DNA from: Chitinophagaceae bacterium UBA3961
Lineage (GTDB): Bacteria; Bacteroidota; Bacteroidia; Chitinophagales; Chitinophagaceae
DNA length: 24,713 bases
NCBI GenBank assembly: GCA_002385265.1
Contig: DGDD01000229.1
Location: 1 to 24,713 of the forward strand
Direction: 5' to 3'
Part shown: in pieces, positions 1 through 7,784 of the stretch
Position numbering within the stretch: the stretch's first letter is position 1
How the letters are laid out: the number at the start of each line of letters is the position of its first letter
Translations under genes and position numbers: made by a program
The notes under the pieces: model-generated
What the model was told of the DNA's origin: nothing
The model's input: only the letters and a program-made list of their open reading frames with translations
Database searches by the model: none

Positions 1-1
1 C

Positions 2-3000
2 CCGGAAGGAAACGAAGTGGACTTATTGGTGATCGAAACCAAAGCCACTGCCAAGCTTGAACGGGCAAGGACATCGCTCCGTAATTTTGTAATTAAGCGA
101 CTCAACGACAAGAATAGAGACTATGCACTAGCTGCTTTTTACAGTAAAGAAGATAATGGCGCTGACTGGCGTTTCTCATATATAAAAATAGAACACGAGA
201 GTTATAAAGATCAAAAGGGAAAGGTAAAAACCAAAAAAGAACTAACCCCTGCAAAACGCTTTTCATTCCTTGTGGGAGAACACGAACATGCCTATACTGC
301 ACAAAAGCAGCTACTGCCTGTTTTGCAGAACGATTACAGCAACCCTAATATCGAAGACCTTGAAAGCTGCTTTAGTATTGAAAAGGTTACCGATGAATTT
401 TTTGAACAGTATAAAGAATTATACCTCAAACTATCGGAGCATTTCAGTACAAATAAATCTGTGCAAAAGATTTTAGCAGCCAGTGGAATAGATAGCACAC
501 GATTTACAAAAAAACTATTAGGTCAAATTGTATTTCTTTATTTTCTTCAAAAGAAAGGCTGGTTAGGTGTACCTAAAAATGAACCCTGGGGCAAAGGCGA
601 CAAGAAGTTTATTCAATCACTTTTTGAAGAAGCAATAAATCAAAAAGAAAATTTCTTTAAAGACTATCTCCAGTATCTCTTCTACGAAGCGTTAGCAAAA
701 GCCCGTACCAATAGCCCCGATCCTGCTTACTACAAACGGTTCGATTGTAAAATACCTTTTTTAAATGGGGGTCTTTTTGAAGCCGATTACGATTGGCAAA
801 ATACCAACCTTTCCATACCCAACGATTTATTCAGGAATATTGAAAAAAATAAAGCGGGTGATGTAGGCACAGGTGTTTTGGATGTTTTTGACCGGTACAA
901 TTTCACCATAAAAGAAGATGAACCTTTAGAGAAAGAAGTGGCGGTTGACCCTGAAATGCTGGGCAAGGTATTCGAAAACATGCTGGAAATTACCGAGCGT
1001 AAAAGCAAGGGAGCATTTTATACACCCCGTGAAATTGTTCACTACATGTGCCAGGAAAGCCTGATTAATTACCTGGATAATGCAGTAAACAATACTGCGC
1101 AAAGTTATCAGGCATTGGACAGTGACCAATTAGATATGTTTCCCGGTGTTGCCAATAAAAAGGGACAGGCTAAATTTGAGATTGAACATAAAGGCAAAAC
1201 ACTTGTTCCCCTAGCAGACATTGAAACTTTTGTACGAAAGGGATTTCTTGCTACAGAAAATGACCAGGTAATTATAGAAAAGGGTAAGGAGACAAGTAGC
1301 TATAAATTTCAATTACGCGAAGCAGTACGTACACATGCAGATGAATTAGACAAACATTTAACCAGTATTAAAATCTGCGACCCTGCCATTGGTTCAGGGG
1401 CTTTCCCGGTGGGCTTATTACACGAGTTGGTAACCGCTCAAAAAGTATTACTGCCCTACCTGAGTGAAAAATACCTTGCTGAAAAGTTAAAGACGATAGA
1501 TTTAGGAAAAGCAGAATATAAAAAAGACCCAACCAAATATATTTACCGTGTTAAACGCCATGCCATACAGGAAAGTATTTATGGCGTGGATATAGATGCG
1601 TCTGCTATTGACATTGCCCGCCTTCGTTTATGGCTTTCTCTTATTGTTGACGAAGAAGATTTTTACAGTATCGAGGCATTGCCCAATTTGGATTATAAGA
1701 TTATTAAAGGAAGCAGCTTAATCGGACTGCCAGAAAAGAATCTAATTGATGATGAGGCAACAAAAAAATTAGAAAATTTAAAAGATGAGTTTTTCAAATT
1801 AACTGACGAAACAAAAAAGAAGCAACTACGTAGTAAAATAAATCAAGCAATTGATAAAGTATTGGCTACAAGTGAACAGTTTTCAGGTGTCTTTGCTGAT
1901 TTTGATTTCAAATTATTTTTTTCTGAGGTTTGGCACAAAAACAAAGGTTTCGATATCGTAATAGGAAATCCGCCTTATATATCCTATTATGGTAATAATG
2001 GTCAAGAGATTGATGATTTGACTCGCAACTATTTTAAAAATAATTATGACCATGTAAAGAAAGCAAATGACAGGATTAATAGTATGAATCTCATGACTGA
2101 AAAGGGATTAAAGATTTTAAATAAGACTGGAATACTTTCTTTTATCACGAATAAAACTTTGGCTGTATTGCCTTCTTATATTAACCTTCGTGAATATCTC
2201 TTAAAAAACCATTCAATTAGTTTTATTGTAACTAATCTTGATCCCTTTGAAGCAATTGTTGATTGCGTTGTTTTTGGCATAAATAAAGACAAGAGAAATA
2301 CAGCGCTTAAATTCTTCAAAGGACAGCTAACGGAATCAATTTCTGTGAAACAGACTGATTTTTTTAGTAATAATAAACTTGAGTTTCACGTCGGCTCCAA
2401 CAAAAAAATAATTGACAAAATTGAAAACTTTAAAAATCGTCTTGAAGAAGTACTGACAATAAATAGAGGGGTAAATATTGGCGGATGCTTTGAACATTTT
2501 CTATCTAAAGAAAAAAAAGAAGGCTATTACCCTTATTTAGGTGGAACAAGGAATATAAAAAAGTATCAGTATAAAGTGTTTGCAGATGATGGTTATTTTA
2601 AGTTTGACACAATCAAGGAAAAGAAGTTGAGAGATAAAGGAGCTAATATTGTTTTGGGTAATCCAGAACGATATATTCAACCAAGATTATTCATCCCTGA
2701 ATCTGGACAAACAATTATGGCTGCTTTGTGCAACGAACAAATTTATGGTGCGTATGGTCTTTTAGTTGGCACAGCAGCAGATAATGAAAAACTTATACTT
2801 TTTTGTGCCCTACTTAATAGCGAGTTAATTACCTATTATGCAATTGAGAAGGAAATTCTTAGAAAAGGCAATAAAGCTACGCCGCATGTAGGCGTAAGAG
2901 GTTTAAATAGTATTCCGATACCAAAATTTTCTACAGAAATAAGTAAAATATTAATAACACTAGTCGATTATGTAACGCTTCTAAAAACAATAGAAGATTC

Positions 3001-3271
3001 AGGAATTGTAATAGCTTATTTTGAAACAATTATAAATGCTTTAATTTTTGAGAGCTATTTCGCCAATGAAATAGCTTTATCTAAAAAGGCAATTTCATTG
3101 CATATAATTTCTCTAGAAAATCTACTGAAAAGTCAATCTACCGAAAAAAAATTGTCAATAATTCAATCAGAATTCAGCCGATTATACGACCCCAATCACC
3201 CTGTTCGCAATAATATAGAAACACTCGACAGTGTGGAAGAAGTAAGAATCATTAAAGAAGCTATTTTATGA
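2..3271 (+). CDS. Eco57I-class (type IIG-like) N6-adenine DNA methyltransferase, 5' end cut by window
   Basis: Predicted to methylate adenine in a specific DNA site, as part of a restriction or phage-defence system. The frame is open to base 2, so the true start lies upstream; the GTG at 17 is internal. Numbering residues from that GTG, motif I (D-P-A-I-G-S-G) is at 455-461 and the catalytic N-P-P-Y motif IV at 651-654, the arrangement of gamma-class N6-adenine methyltransferases. A long helical insert separates them, as is usual in Eco57I-type proteins. The region from about 800 to 1000 resembles a TaqI-like target-recognition domain, with an N-P-E-R-Y-I segment and a late I-P-I-P-K-F. An E-T-K triplet at 7-9 superficially resembles a nuclease ExK, but I do not claim a nuclease domain. 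The stop overlaps the ATPase start by 4 nt, so the two are translationally coupled. Base composition is AT-richer than in the metabolic genes further along. Confidence 0.88.
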   Translation, partial: PEGNEVDLLVIETKATAKLERARTSLRNFVIKRLNDKNRDYALAAFYSKEDNGADWRFSYIKIEHESYKDQKGKVKTKKELTPAKRFSFLVGEHEHAYTAQKQLLPVLQNDYSNPNIEDLESCFSIEKVTDEFFEQYKELYLKLSEHFSTNKSVQKILAASGIDSTRFTKKLLGQIVFLYFLQKKGWLGVPKNEPWGKGDKKFIQSLFEEAINQKENFFKDYLQYLFYEALAKARTNSPDPAYYKRFDCKIPFLNGGLFEADYDWQNTNLSIPNDLFRNIEKNKAGDVGTGVLDVFDRYNFTIKEDEPLEKEVAVDPEMLGKVFENMLEITERKSKGAFYTPREIVHYMCQESLINYLDNAVNNTAQSYQALDSDQLDMFPGVANKKGQAKFEIEHKGKTLVPLADIETFVRKGFLATENDQVIIEKGKETSSYKFQLREAVRTHADELDKHLTSIKICDPAIGSGAFPVGLLHELVTAQKVLLPYLSEKYLAEKLKTIDLGKAEYKKDPTKYIYRVKRHAIQESIYGVDIDASAIDIARLRLWLSLIVDEEDFYSIEALPNLDYKIIKGSSLIGLPEKNLIDDEATKKLENLKDEFFKLTDETKKKQLRSKINQAIDKVLATSEQFSGVFADFDFKLFFSEVWHKNKGFDIVIGNPPYISYYGNNGQEIDDLTRNYFKNNYDHVKKANDRINSMNLMTEKGLKILNKTGILSFITNKTLAVLPSYINLREYLLKNHSISFIVTNLDPFEAIVDCVVFGINKDKRNTALKFFKGQLTESISVKQTDFFSNNKLEFHVGSNKKIIDKIENFKNRLEEVLTINRGVNIGGCFEHFLSKEKKEGYYPYLGGTRNIKKYQYKVFADDGYFKFDTIKEKKLRDKGANIVLGNPERYIQPRLFIPESGQTIMAALCNEQIYGAYGLLVGTAADNEKLILFCALLNSELITYYAIEKEILRKGNKATPHVGVRGLNSIPIPKFSTEISKILITLVDYVTLLKTIEDSGIVIAYFETIINALIFESYFANEIALSKKAISLHIISLENLLKSQSTEKKLSIIQSEFSRLYDPNHPVRNNIETLDSVEEVRIIKEAIL

Positions 3272-4752
3272 AAATACAAAAAATCGAACTTAACAACTAC
3301 AAAGCATTCTATGGAAAGCAGCTCCTAAACGTTTCTGGAAAAAATGTATTTATCTATGGTGAAAATGGCAGTGGTAAAAGTTCGCTTTATTATGCTTTAA
3401 AAGATTTCTTTCAATCATCAATTGAAACTATTAACTTAAGTAAAGTTGAGAATATTTTTATAGAGCCTGCAAATAAGGGAAATGTATTTATTAAGGTTTC
3501 ATTTAAACCCGATAAGGACGGGAAAAAGCGTGGTAAAACATATGAATTTTCAACGGCTGTAAATGATACACGAATAGTTGGAGATACTAGTATCAGAGAT
3601 GCAAACTCTTTGAAGTCTTTTTTAACTTACAAGCATCTTTTAGATATACATCATATTAAAAGTGATAAAGAAATTGACTTGTTTAGCTTACTGGTAAAAG
3701 GTGTATTAAAGCATTTTAAATATACACTCACTGCTGGTAAGGAATTAGGCGCACTTTGGTCCGAAGTTGAAAGATTATTATCAACAGAAACTAATCGTTC
3801 CTATAATTTAATACAAAAGAAAAGAGAAGTAAATGCAGCACTGTTAGAATTCGATACAGCGTTCAATCAACTTTTTATTTCCCCTACCGCGTCAAAACCT
3901 AATCCTGAGTATTTACTTGACCATGCGAAGCCTATTTTGGAATTATTTGATAATGACATAGAATTAATTTTACAATATAAAAAAGGAAAACTTCATGATG
4001 ATTACACAGGGTTTAAAAAAGAACCGACTGTAAATATCGATTTGAAATATGCTGGCAAACCAGTGGAAAAGCCACACCTATTTTTAAATGAAGCACGTTT
4101 ATCAGCAATTGCGATTTCAATTTATTTGGGAATGATTAAACGACATCCACAACTAAAGCCATATAAAATTTTGTTTTTGGATGATATTTTTATTGGTTTA
4201 GATATATCAAACCGCCTACCGCTTCTTAAGATAATTGACACGCATTTCATCGAATATCAAATTTTTATCACAACATACGATAAGCCTTGGTATGAGTTTG
4301 TAAAAAGTTTTCTGGAAGGTAAGGCTGGCTGGGTAACAATTGAATTTTATGCTACTAAAACACATAAAGGATATGAAATACCAAGAATTGTTGACAACAG
4401 TGACTACTTAGCAAAGGCAGACCAGCACGTCAGAGAAAATGATTATAAAAGTGCAGCAGTTTATACACGAACCGCATTTGAAAGAGAGGTGCAAAAGTTC
4501 TGTGACAGAAAAAATATTCCAGTTCCATTTCACAAACAAGCTAAAAAATATACCTCTGAGAATTTTTGGAATGCAATTAAAGGGCAAGGCCATTTATTAC
4601 CACCAATGGTTACAGATATTGAACAATATCGGGATCTGGTATTGAATGCTTTTAGTCATTATAACACAGAGAAGCATGAAATTAGGAGAGAGTTAACAAG
4701 TGCGATAATTGCGATAAAGAATCTAAAAGTAACACTTGATGCAATTGTTTAA
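3268..4752 (+). CDS. SMC/RecF-like AAA (ABC-type) ATPase with C-terminal helical, HEPN-like domain
   Basis: ATPase that probably serves as sensor or motor of the defence cassette. Walker A (G-E-N-G-S-G-K-S) is at residues 31-38, an ABC-signature-like stretch (L-N-E-A-R-L-S) at 273-279, and Walker B (I-L-F-L-D-D) at 301-306 followed by G-L-D at 310-312. A sensor-like I-F-I-T-T-Y-D comes shortly after. The stretch between Walker A and the signature is short (about 230 residues), so there is no long SMC coiled coil. There is no TOPRIM domain of the OLD type after Walker B. Instead the last 110 residues are helical and end in R-D-L-V-L-N-A-F-S-H (455-464), similar to the N-x-x-S-H or R-x(n)-H signatures of HEPN/DUF4145-like domains. 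It starts inside the methyltransferase stop codon (ATGA), so both are made from one mRNA. The ATPase call is firm; the HEPN-like call is tentative. Confidence 0.85.
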   Translation: MKIQKIELNNYKAFYGKQLLNVSGKNVFIYGENGSGKSSLYYALKDFFQSSIETINLSKVENIFIEPANKGNVFIKVSFKPDKDGKKRGKTYEFSTAVNDTRIVGDTSIRDANSLKSFLTYKHLLDIHHIKSDKEIDLFSLLVKGVLKHFKYTLTAGKELGALWSEVERLLSTETNRSYNLIQKKREVNAALLEFDTAFNQLFISPTASKPNPEYLLDHAKPILELFDNDIELILQYKKGKLHDDYTGFKKEPTVNIDLKYAGKPVEKPHLFLNEARLSAIAISIYLGMIKRHPQLKPYKILFLDDIFIGLDISNRLPLLKIIDTHFIEYQIFITTYDKPWYEFVKSFLEGKAGWVTIEFYATKTHKGYEIPRIVDNSDYLAKADQHVRENDYKSAAVYTRTAFEREVQKFCDRKNIPVPFHKQAKKYTSENFWNAIKGQGHLLPPMVTDIEQYRDLVLNAFSHYNTEKHEIRRELTSAIIAIKNLKVTLDAIV

Positions 4753-4777
4753 ACTACGTAAATCTGTTTCATTGAAA

Positions 4778-4785
4778 TATTTTTG
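4778..4785 (+). promoter_or_regulatory. Possible -7 promoter element for the nuclease-like gene
   Basis: TATTTTTG matches the Bacteroidetes -7 consensus TAnnTTTG exactly and lies in the 130-nt gap before the 4883 gene. No TTTG is found 19-21 nt upstream, so support is partial. If real, the third cassette gene can be expressed independently of the first two. Confidence 0.3.
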
Positions 4786-4882
4786 ATTAATCAGACTTTA
4801 AATCGTTAGATATTACTAAATATTACCTGAGATTAATAATATAATTGGAACAATCAAAAAGCTGAATTAGAGGTTTAATATC

Positions 4883-5728
4883 ATGAATAATGTTTTATAC
4901 ATAATGGTAACAAACTGGGAGCTTCATTGGGATAAACTTGGAGCAAAATGGAATCATTCTACCTTATTTACAGTTCCAGTCATTAAGGATAACCTGGCAA
5001 ATACTACATGGCCTACGGAAGCTACTACCTTGTTTATCAAAAAAACAAAAGAAAATTCTTTTGAAAAAGCATGGCTGGGCAAAACAAAAAACTTTCGCAA
5101 AGACTCTAATAATGGTAAGCCTGCAATTCGCTTTGAAGTCACAGACTTGGTAGAAATTGATTGCCCCATTGAATACAGGAACTATACCAACGGTTGGCAT
5201 TTGAATAAATCTTTTGTGCAGGGTGAAAATATTCAATTTGCTGCTGTCATTGACAATGGTTTAACTCCCGCCTTCTTTGAACAAATGAGCAATTGTTCTT
5301 GGGAATTATTTGAGCAACACTGCTTCCATTTATTAAGAGTAATAGGCATCCATGATATTCATACACTCCCACGTCAAGCACAACAGGGTAAAGCAGATGG
5401 CTTTTTCCGCTTCCATTCCCTAACGGTAATTTATGATGCTACATTAGAAAATAATTTTGAATCAGTAAAGGAGCAACAAATAGAAAACTACATCAACCAG
5501 CTAAAAAAAGAAAAGATAGACTTTAACAAAATCAGCTATACAATAAAAAATACACAAAGACAGGTTTGGATTATTACACGGGGCAATAGTGTTCGTCTTT
5601 TAAAAACTGAAGACCACGTAAAAGTGAAAGAAGTTCCGTACACCAAACTTATTGATGTATATAACAAAAGATTGAAAGCCGAAATTGGTTCTGACGAATT
5701 ATGGGACATATTGAAAGATCTGAAATAA
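4883..5728 (+). CDS. Predicted PD-(D/E)XK-like restriction endonuclease-fold protein
   Basis: Protein of 281 residues, possibly the DNA-cleaving or target-recognising partner of the methyltransferase and ATPase. The N-terminal half (to about 125) has no fold I recognise. The C-terminal half looks like a restriction-endonuclease core: a helix (W-E-L-F-E-Q-H-C-F-H-L-L), then G-K-A-D-G-F-F with D172, then a strand ending in V-I-Y-D185-A-T187. In active enzymes the last motif is usually (D/E)-x-K; here the Lys position holds Thr, so the lysine may have migrated (K198 in the next helix is a candidate) or the site may be inactive. A further core strand (V-W-I-I-T-R-G) follows. The chosen ATG at 4883 has a purine-rich AGAGG upstream; an in-frame ATG at 4904 is possible. 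The gene lies 130 nt after the ATPase, on the same strand. Fold assignment is moderate; activity is unproven. Confidence 0.6.
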   Translation: MNNVLYIMVTNWELHWDKLGAKWNHSTLFTVPVIKDNLANTTWPTEATTLFIKKTKENSFEKAWLGKTKNFRKDSNNGKPAIRFEVTDLVEIDCPIEYRNYTNGWHLNKSFVQGENIQFAAVIDNGLTPAFFEQMSNCSWELFEQHCFHLLRVIGIHDIHTLPRQAQQGKADGFFRFHSLTVIYDATLENNFESVKEQQIENYINQLKKEKIDFNKISYTIKNTQRQVWIITRGNSVRLLKTEDHVKVKEVPYTKLIDVYNKRLKAEIGSDELWDILKDLK

Positions 5729-5805
5729 GTAAAAGAAAATACTATTCTGATTGTTGCATTGAGCAGCTCATTAGCTAAATAAGGTTATCCTATACGTAGA
5801 AAAGC

Positions 5806-5837
5806 GGGTAATTTCCAGCAAAGTCCTGTAATTACCC
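5806..5837 (-). terminator. Hairpin with T-run on the reverse strand
   Basis: GGGTAATT (5806-5813) pairs with AATTACCC (5830-5837), with an inner CAG/CTG pairing. Read on the reverse strand it is followed by GCTTTT, like an intrinsic terminator. It overlaps the stop of the small reverse-strand relic at 5832-5915 and lies 77 nt past the nuclease-like gene. Confidence 0.4.
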
Positions 5838-5915
5838 CCTCAAAACCGCCTTCAGCCGGAATATCAGCTTCAAATCGTCCAGTAAGGAGTTCGAGATTTG
5901 GCCAATTGGGGGCAC
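5832..5915 (-). pseudogene. Short coding-like relic (27 codons), possible 3' end of a lost mobile-element gene
   Basis: The reverse strand reads V-P-P-I-G-Q-I-S-N-S-L-L-D-D-L and then L-K-L-I-F-R-L-K-A-V-L-R-G before a TAA. The amphipathic helix-like composition and the terminator-like hairpin exactly at its stop suggest the last codons of a former gene. An in-frame stop sits immediately upstream, so nothing larger remains. I suspect a recombinase or transposase tail from its position at the edge of the defence block, but cannot identify the family from 27 residues. Confidence 0.22.
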
Positions 5916-5920
5916 TTAAA

Positions 5921-5946
5921 AAATGGCTTCCGAAAGGGAGCCATTT
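5921..5946. terminator. Strong intrinsic hairpin, bidirectional
   Basis: An 11-bp stem (AAATGGCTTCC at 5921-5931 with GGGAGCCATTT at 5936-5946, one G-T pair) closes a GAAA tetraloop, with A-residues before and T-residues after. It can stop + transcription leaving the defence cassette (about 190 nt downstream of it) and also transcription entering from the other side. Confidence 0.65.
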
Positions 5947-5999
5947 TTAGTTGTACGAATTTGATGGGTCAGTTAATACGGATAGCAGGGTTGTTCATC

Positions 6000-6033
6000 G
6001 CGGCGAGAAAGAGGACGCGGAGAAGCGCGGAGG
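6000..6033. repeat. Relic of a degenerate GCGGAGAA-type intergenic repeat
   Basis: The stretch is built from near-repeated words GCGGCGAGAA, GACGCGGAGAA and GCGCGGAG. It is similar in style to the repeat modules at 7.5-8 kb and 22.5-22.8 kb and is not coding. Confidence 0.35.
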
Positions 6034-6465
6034 GTTTCCAACCTGTACAATCATCAAAATAGTTCGGTTCATTACAGCGCATTTACTTTTTCTGTGAGCA
6101 GTTTTGACTGCCTTAACTATTGAACTACTTCAAAAGCCGATCCTTTTGATCTGTAGAAAGATGTATACAGTAAAGTAAGCATAGTTCAATAAAGTCAACT
6201 ATAATAAAAGATGCCCTCCATTCAATAATTGAAAATAGTTTTCAATATACTCATAACCGTTATCTCGTGCAACTATTTCATCAATTCACAAATCATCATT
6301 CTAAGATGATTTATAAGTGACCGATTCAAAATTGAAAACGCCCCAAAAGGAAGGATGCAGGGAAGGTTATACCAATCATGTTATTGTACATAGCAATAAC
6401 AAATCTCCTAAGAACTTATTTGAACGCGCCAGCTCGATCGCGCCTTTGGACGCAAAAATCATGAC
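6034..6465. other. Non-coding stretch upstream of the sigma-factor promoter
   Basis: No convincing gene. An 8-bp inverted repeat AAATCATC / GATGATTT (6290-6297 and 6305-6312) is the only clear structure. A 61-codon GTG-started frame at 6317-6502 runs through the predicted promoter and resembles no known protein, so it is not called. Confidence 0.4.
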
Positions 6466-6497
6466 TTTGCAGAAAAAGCGATTATTTTATGAATTTG
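6466..6497 (+). promoter_or_regulatory. Bacteroidetes-type promoter of the ECF sigma-factor operon
   Basis: TTTG at 6466-6469, a 20-nt spacer, and TGAATTTG at 6490-6497 match TTTG-N19-21-TAnnTTTG with one mismatch. Predicted transcription start is near 6503, giving a leader of about 95 nt before the ATG at 6599. The leader holds a 6-bp inverted repeat (CTACCT 6528-6533, AGGTAG 6547-6552). Confidence 0.5.
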
Positions 6498-6598
6498 TTT
6501 AAAGTAAAACCGATCGTCCCACGTCTTCTACCTAAAGCAGCCAAAAAGGTAGTAAATTGGAACCGCATTCAGTCATCTTAAATCATTCGGAATCAACC

Positions 6599-7153
6599 AT
6601 GAGCGATCGAAGCAGAGAGAGATCGGTAAGTACAGCCGTTTCCAAATATGGAAAGCAGCTCTTTGCTTTTATTCGTGGGAAAGTGAACAAATTGGAAGAC
6701 GCCGAGGATATTCTGCAAGACGTATGGTACCAGTTCAGCAGATTGGCCAATGTAGATGAATTGGAAAGCGTGAGTGGCTGGTTGTATTCGGTAAGTAGGA
6801 ATAAAATTACAGACCTCTACCGAAAGAAAAAGCCCGATTTGATTGATGACTTTTCTCAGGAGGATGAAGACGGAGCGCTCCAACTCCGGGAAATGCTTTT
6901 GATGGACAATAACAATCATCCAGAAAAAGAATATTTCCGTGAGCTGATCTGGGAAGAGTTGTTAAAAGCGTTGAATGAGCTACCTGAAAAGCAGCGAAAG
7001 GTATTTGTTCTAAATGAAATGGAAGACAGAACACTGCAGTCGATCGCCGATGAAGAAGGTGAAAATTTAAAAACCATCATCAGCCGTAAATTATACGCAG
7101 TAAAATTTCTTCGCAAAAAATTAGAACCATTGTATAACGAATTATATATCTAA
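6599..7153 (+). CDS. ECF-type sigma-70 family RNA polymerase sigma factor
   Basis: Alternative sigma factor of 184 residues that directs RNA polymerase to a specific regulon. Region 2 lies at roughly residues 15-90 and carries the typical A-E-D-I-L-Q-D-V core-binding helix and a following W-L-Y-S-V-S-R-N-K-I -10-recognition helix. Region 4 is at about 125-180, with L-P-E-K-Q-R-K-V-F and a helix-turn-helix (T-L-Q-S-I-A-D-E-E-G). There is no region 1 or 3, so it belongs to the extracytoplasmic-function group. The ATG at 6599 is preferred over an in-frame TTG at 6557 because family similarity begins after it. The stop is followed after only 4 nt by a membrane-protein gene, so the two form an operon. 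No standard anti-sigma (FecR or zinc anti-sigma) is adjacent. Confidence 0.9.
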   Translation: MSDRSRERSVSTAVSKYGKQLFAFIRGKVNKLEDAEDILQDVWYQFSRLANVDELESVSGWLYSVSRNKITDLYRKKKPDLIDDFSQEDEDGALQLREMLLMDNNNHPEKEYFRELIWEELLKALNELPEKQRKVFVLNEMEDRTLQSIADEEGENLKTIISRKLYAVKFLRKKLEPLYNELYI

Positions 7154-7157
7154 GGAT

Positions 7158-7502
7158 ATGAAAAAAAGATTTATTTTTTTAGCCCCCTTGTTTGTTGCCG
7201 CATTTTTTGCCTTTGTGTTTGTAGTGATGTGGTTGTGGAACCACTTAATGCCCGGCATTTTCGGACTGAGAGAAATCAGCTATTGGGAAGCTTTCGGCCT
7301 CTTCCTCTTGAGTAAACTATTGTTTGGCGGCTTCCATGGCGGCGGCGACAGAAGCAAATGGAAAGACTGTGATGGACCCGGTAGAAGGGAATGGCGCAGA
7401 ATGAGCGCTGAAGAAAAACAGAAATACAAAGAAGAAATGAAAGGGAAATGGAGAGAATGGTGCGGGGAGAAGAAAACTGAGAAAGAACAGGGTGATAATT
7501 AA
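7158..7502 (+). CDS. Small two-helix membrane protein coupled to the ECF sigma factor
   Basis: Protein of 114 residues of unknown function. Two hydrophobic segments (about 4-29 and 40-58) are followed by a glycine/histidine-rich turn (F-H-G-G-G) and a highly charged cytosolic-like tail (65-114) with regularly spaced Trp (K-W-R-E-W) and the phrase R-R-M-S-A-E-E-K. The ribosome-binding sequence AAGGAT overlaps the sigma-factor stop codon and the gap is 4 nt, so translation is coupled. The context suggests a membrane-bound partner, perhaps an unconventional anti-sigma or envelope-stress sensor; this is inference from position only. Confidence 0.75.
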   Translation: MKKRFIFLAPLFVAAFFAFVFVVMWLWNHLMPGIFGLREISYWEAFGLFLLSKLLFGGFHGGGDRSKWKDCDGPGRREWRRMSAEEKQKYKEEMKGKWREWCGEKKTEKEQGDN

Positions 7503-7735
7503 TAATTAAGAATTAATAATTAAACAGCCGGGATAATTAATAATTAATAATGAAATAGCCGGAGAACAGGAACGAGGAAATACAGGGAAACTGCCAGCGC
7601 TGCGGACGCTGCGCCGCTGCGGTGAAAAATAAAGGGGAGTTATTGAGAAGGAAGAGGTAGACTATCCATCTTGTAAATCCTGATCGCAGTTAAGTTGAAT
7701 GAATATCGGTGATTAATCTGCGAATCTGTGATCAA
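7499..7735. repeat. Intergenic repeat copy A (AT-rich CAGCCGG ends plus GC-rich modules)
   Basis: Starts with two AT-rich words of TTAAGAATTAATAATTAA type, each ending in CAGCCGG or TAGCCGG (7499-7531 and 7532-7563). Next come GAGGAAATACAG (7574-7585), GCCAGCGCTGCG (7593-7604) and a 23-nt stretch (7607-7629) identical to bases 22677-22699. A GAATATC...TTAATCTG module (7700-7720) also matches copy B. It begins within the last codons of the upstream gene. No matching inverted right end is visible, so this copy is incomplete. Confidence 0.65.
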
Positions 7736-7784
7736 AAAAAACCGAATTCTCAATTTGATATTTAACCATCGGAATTTTCAATCA

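Noticed and set aside
17..60. E-T-K triplet as a PD-(D/E)XK nuclease site of the methyltransferase
   Set aside because: The preceding Asp is not visible because the gene is cut, and the segment resembles a conserved N-terminal region of Eco57I-like proteins that lacks a nuclease signature elsewhere.
5889..5915. tRNA-like GTTCGAG (T-arm) suggesting an attachment site or tRNA fragment
   Set aside because: No acceptor, anticodon or D-arm can be built around it.
6317..6502. 61-codon GTG-started frame before the sigma factor
   Set aside because: It runs through a well-matched promoter (6466-6497), has no ribosome-binding site and no recognisable protein pattern.
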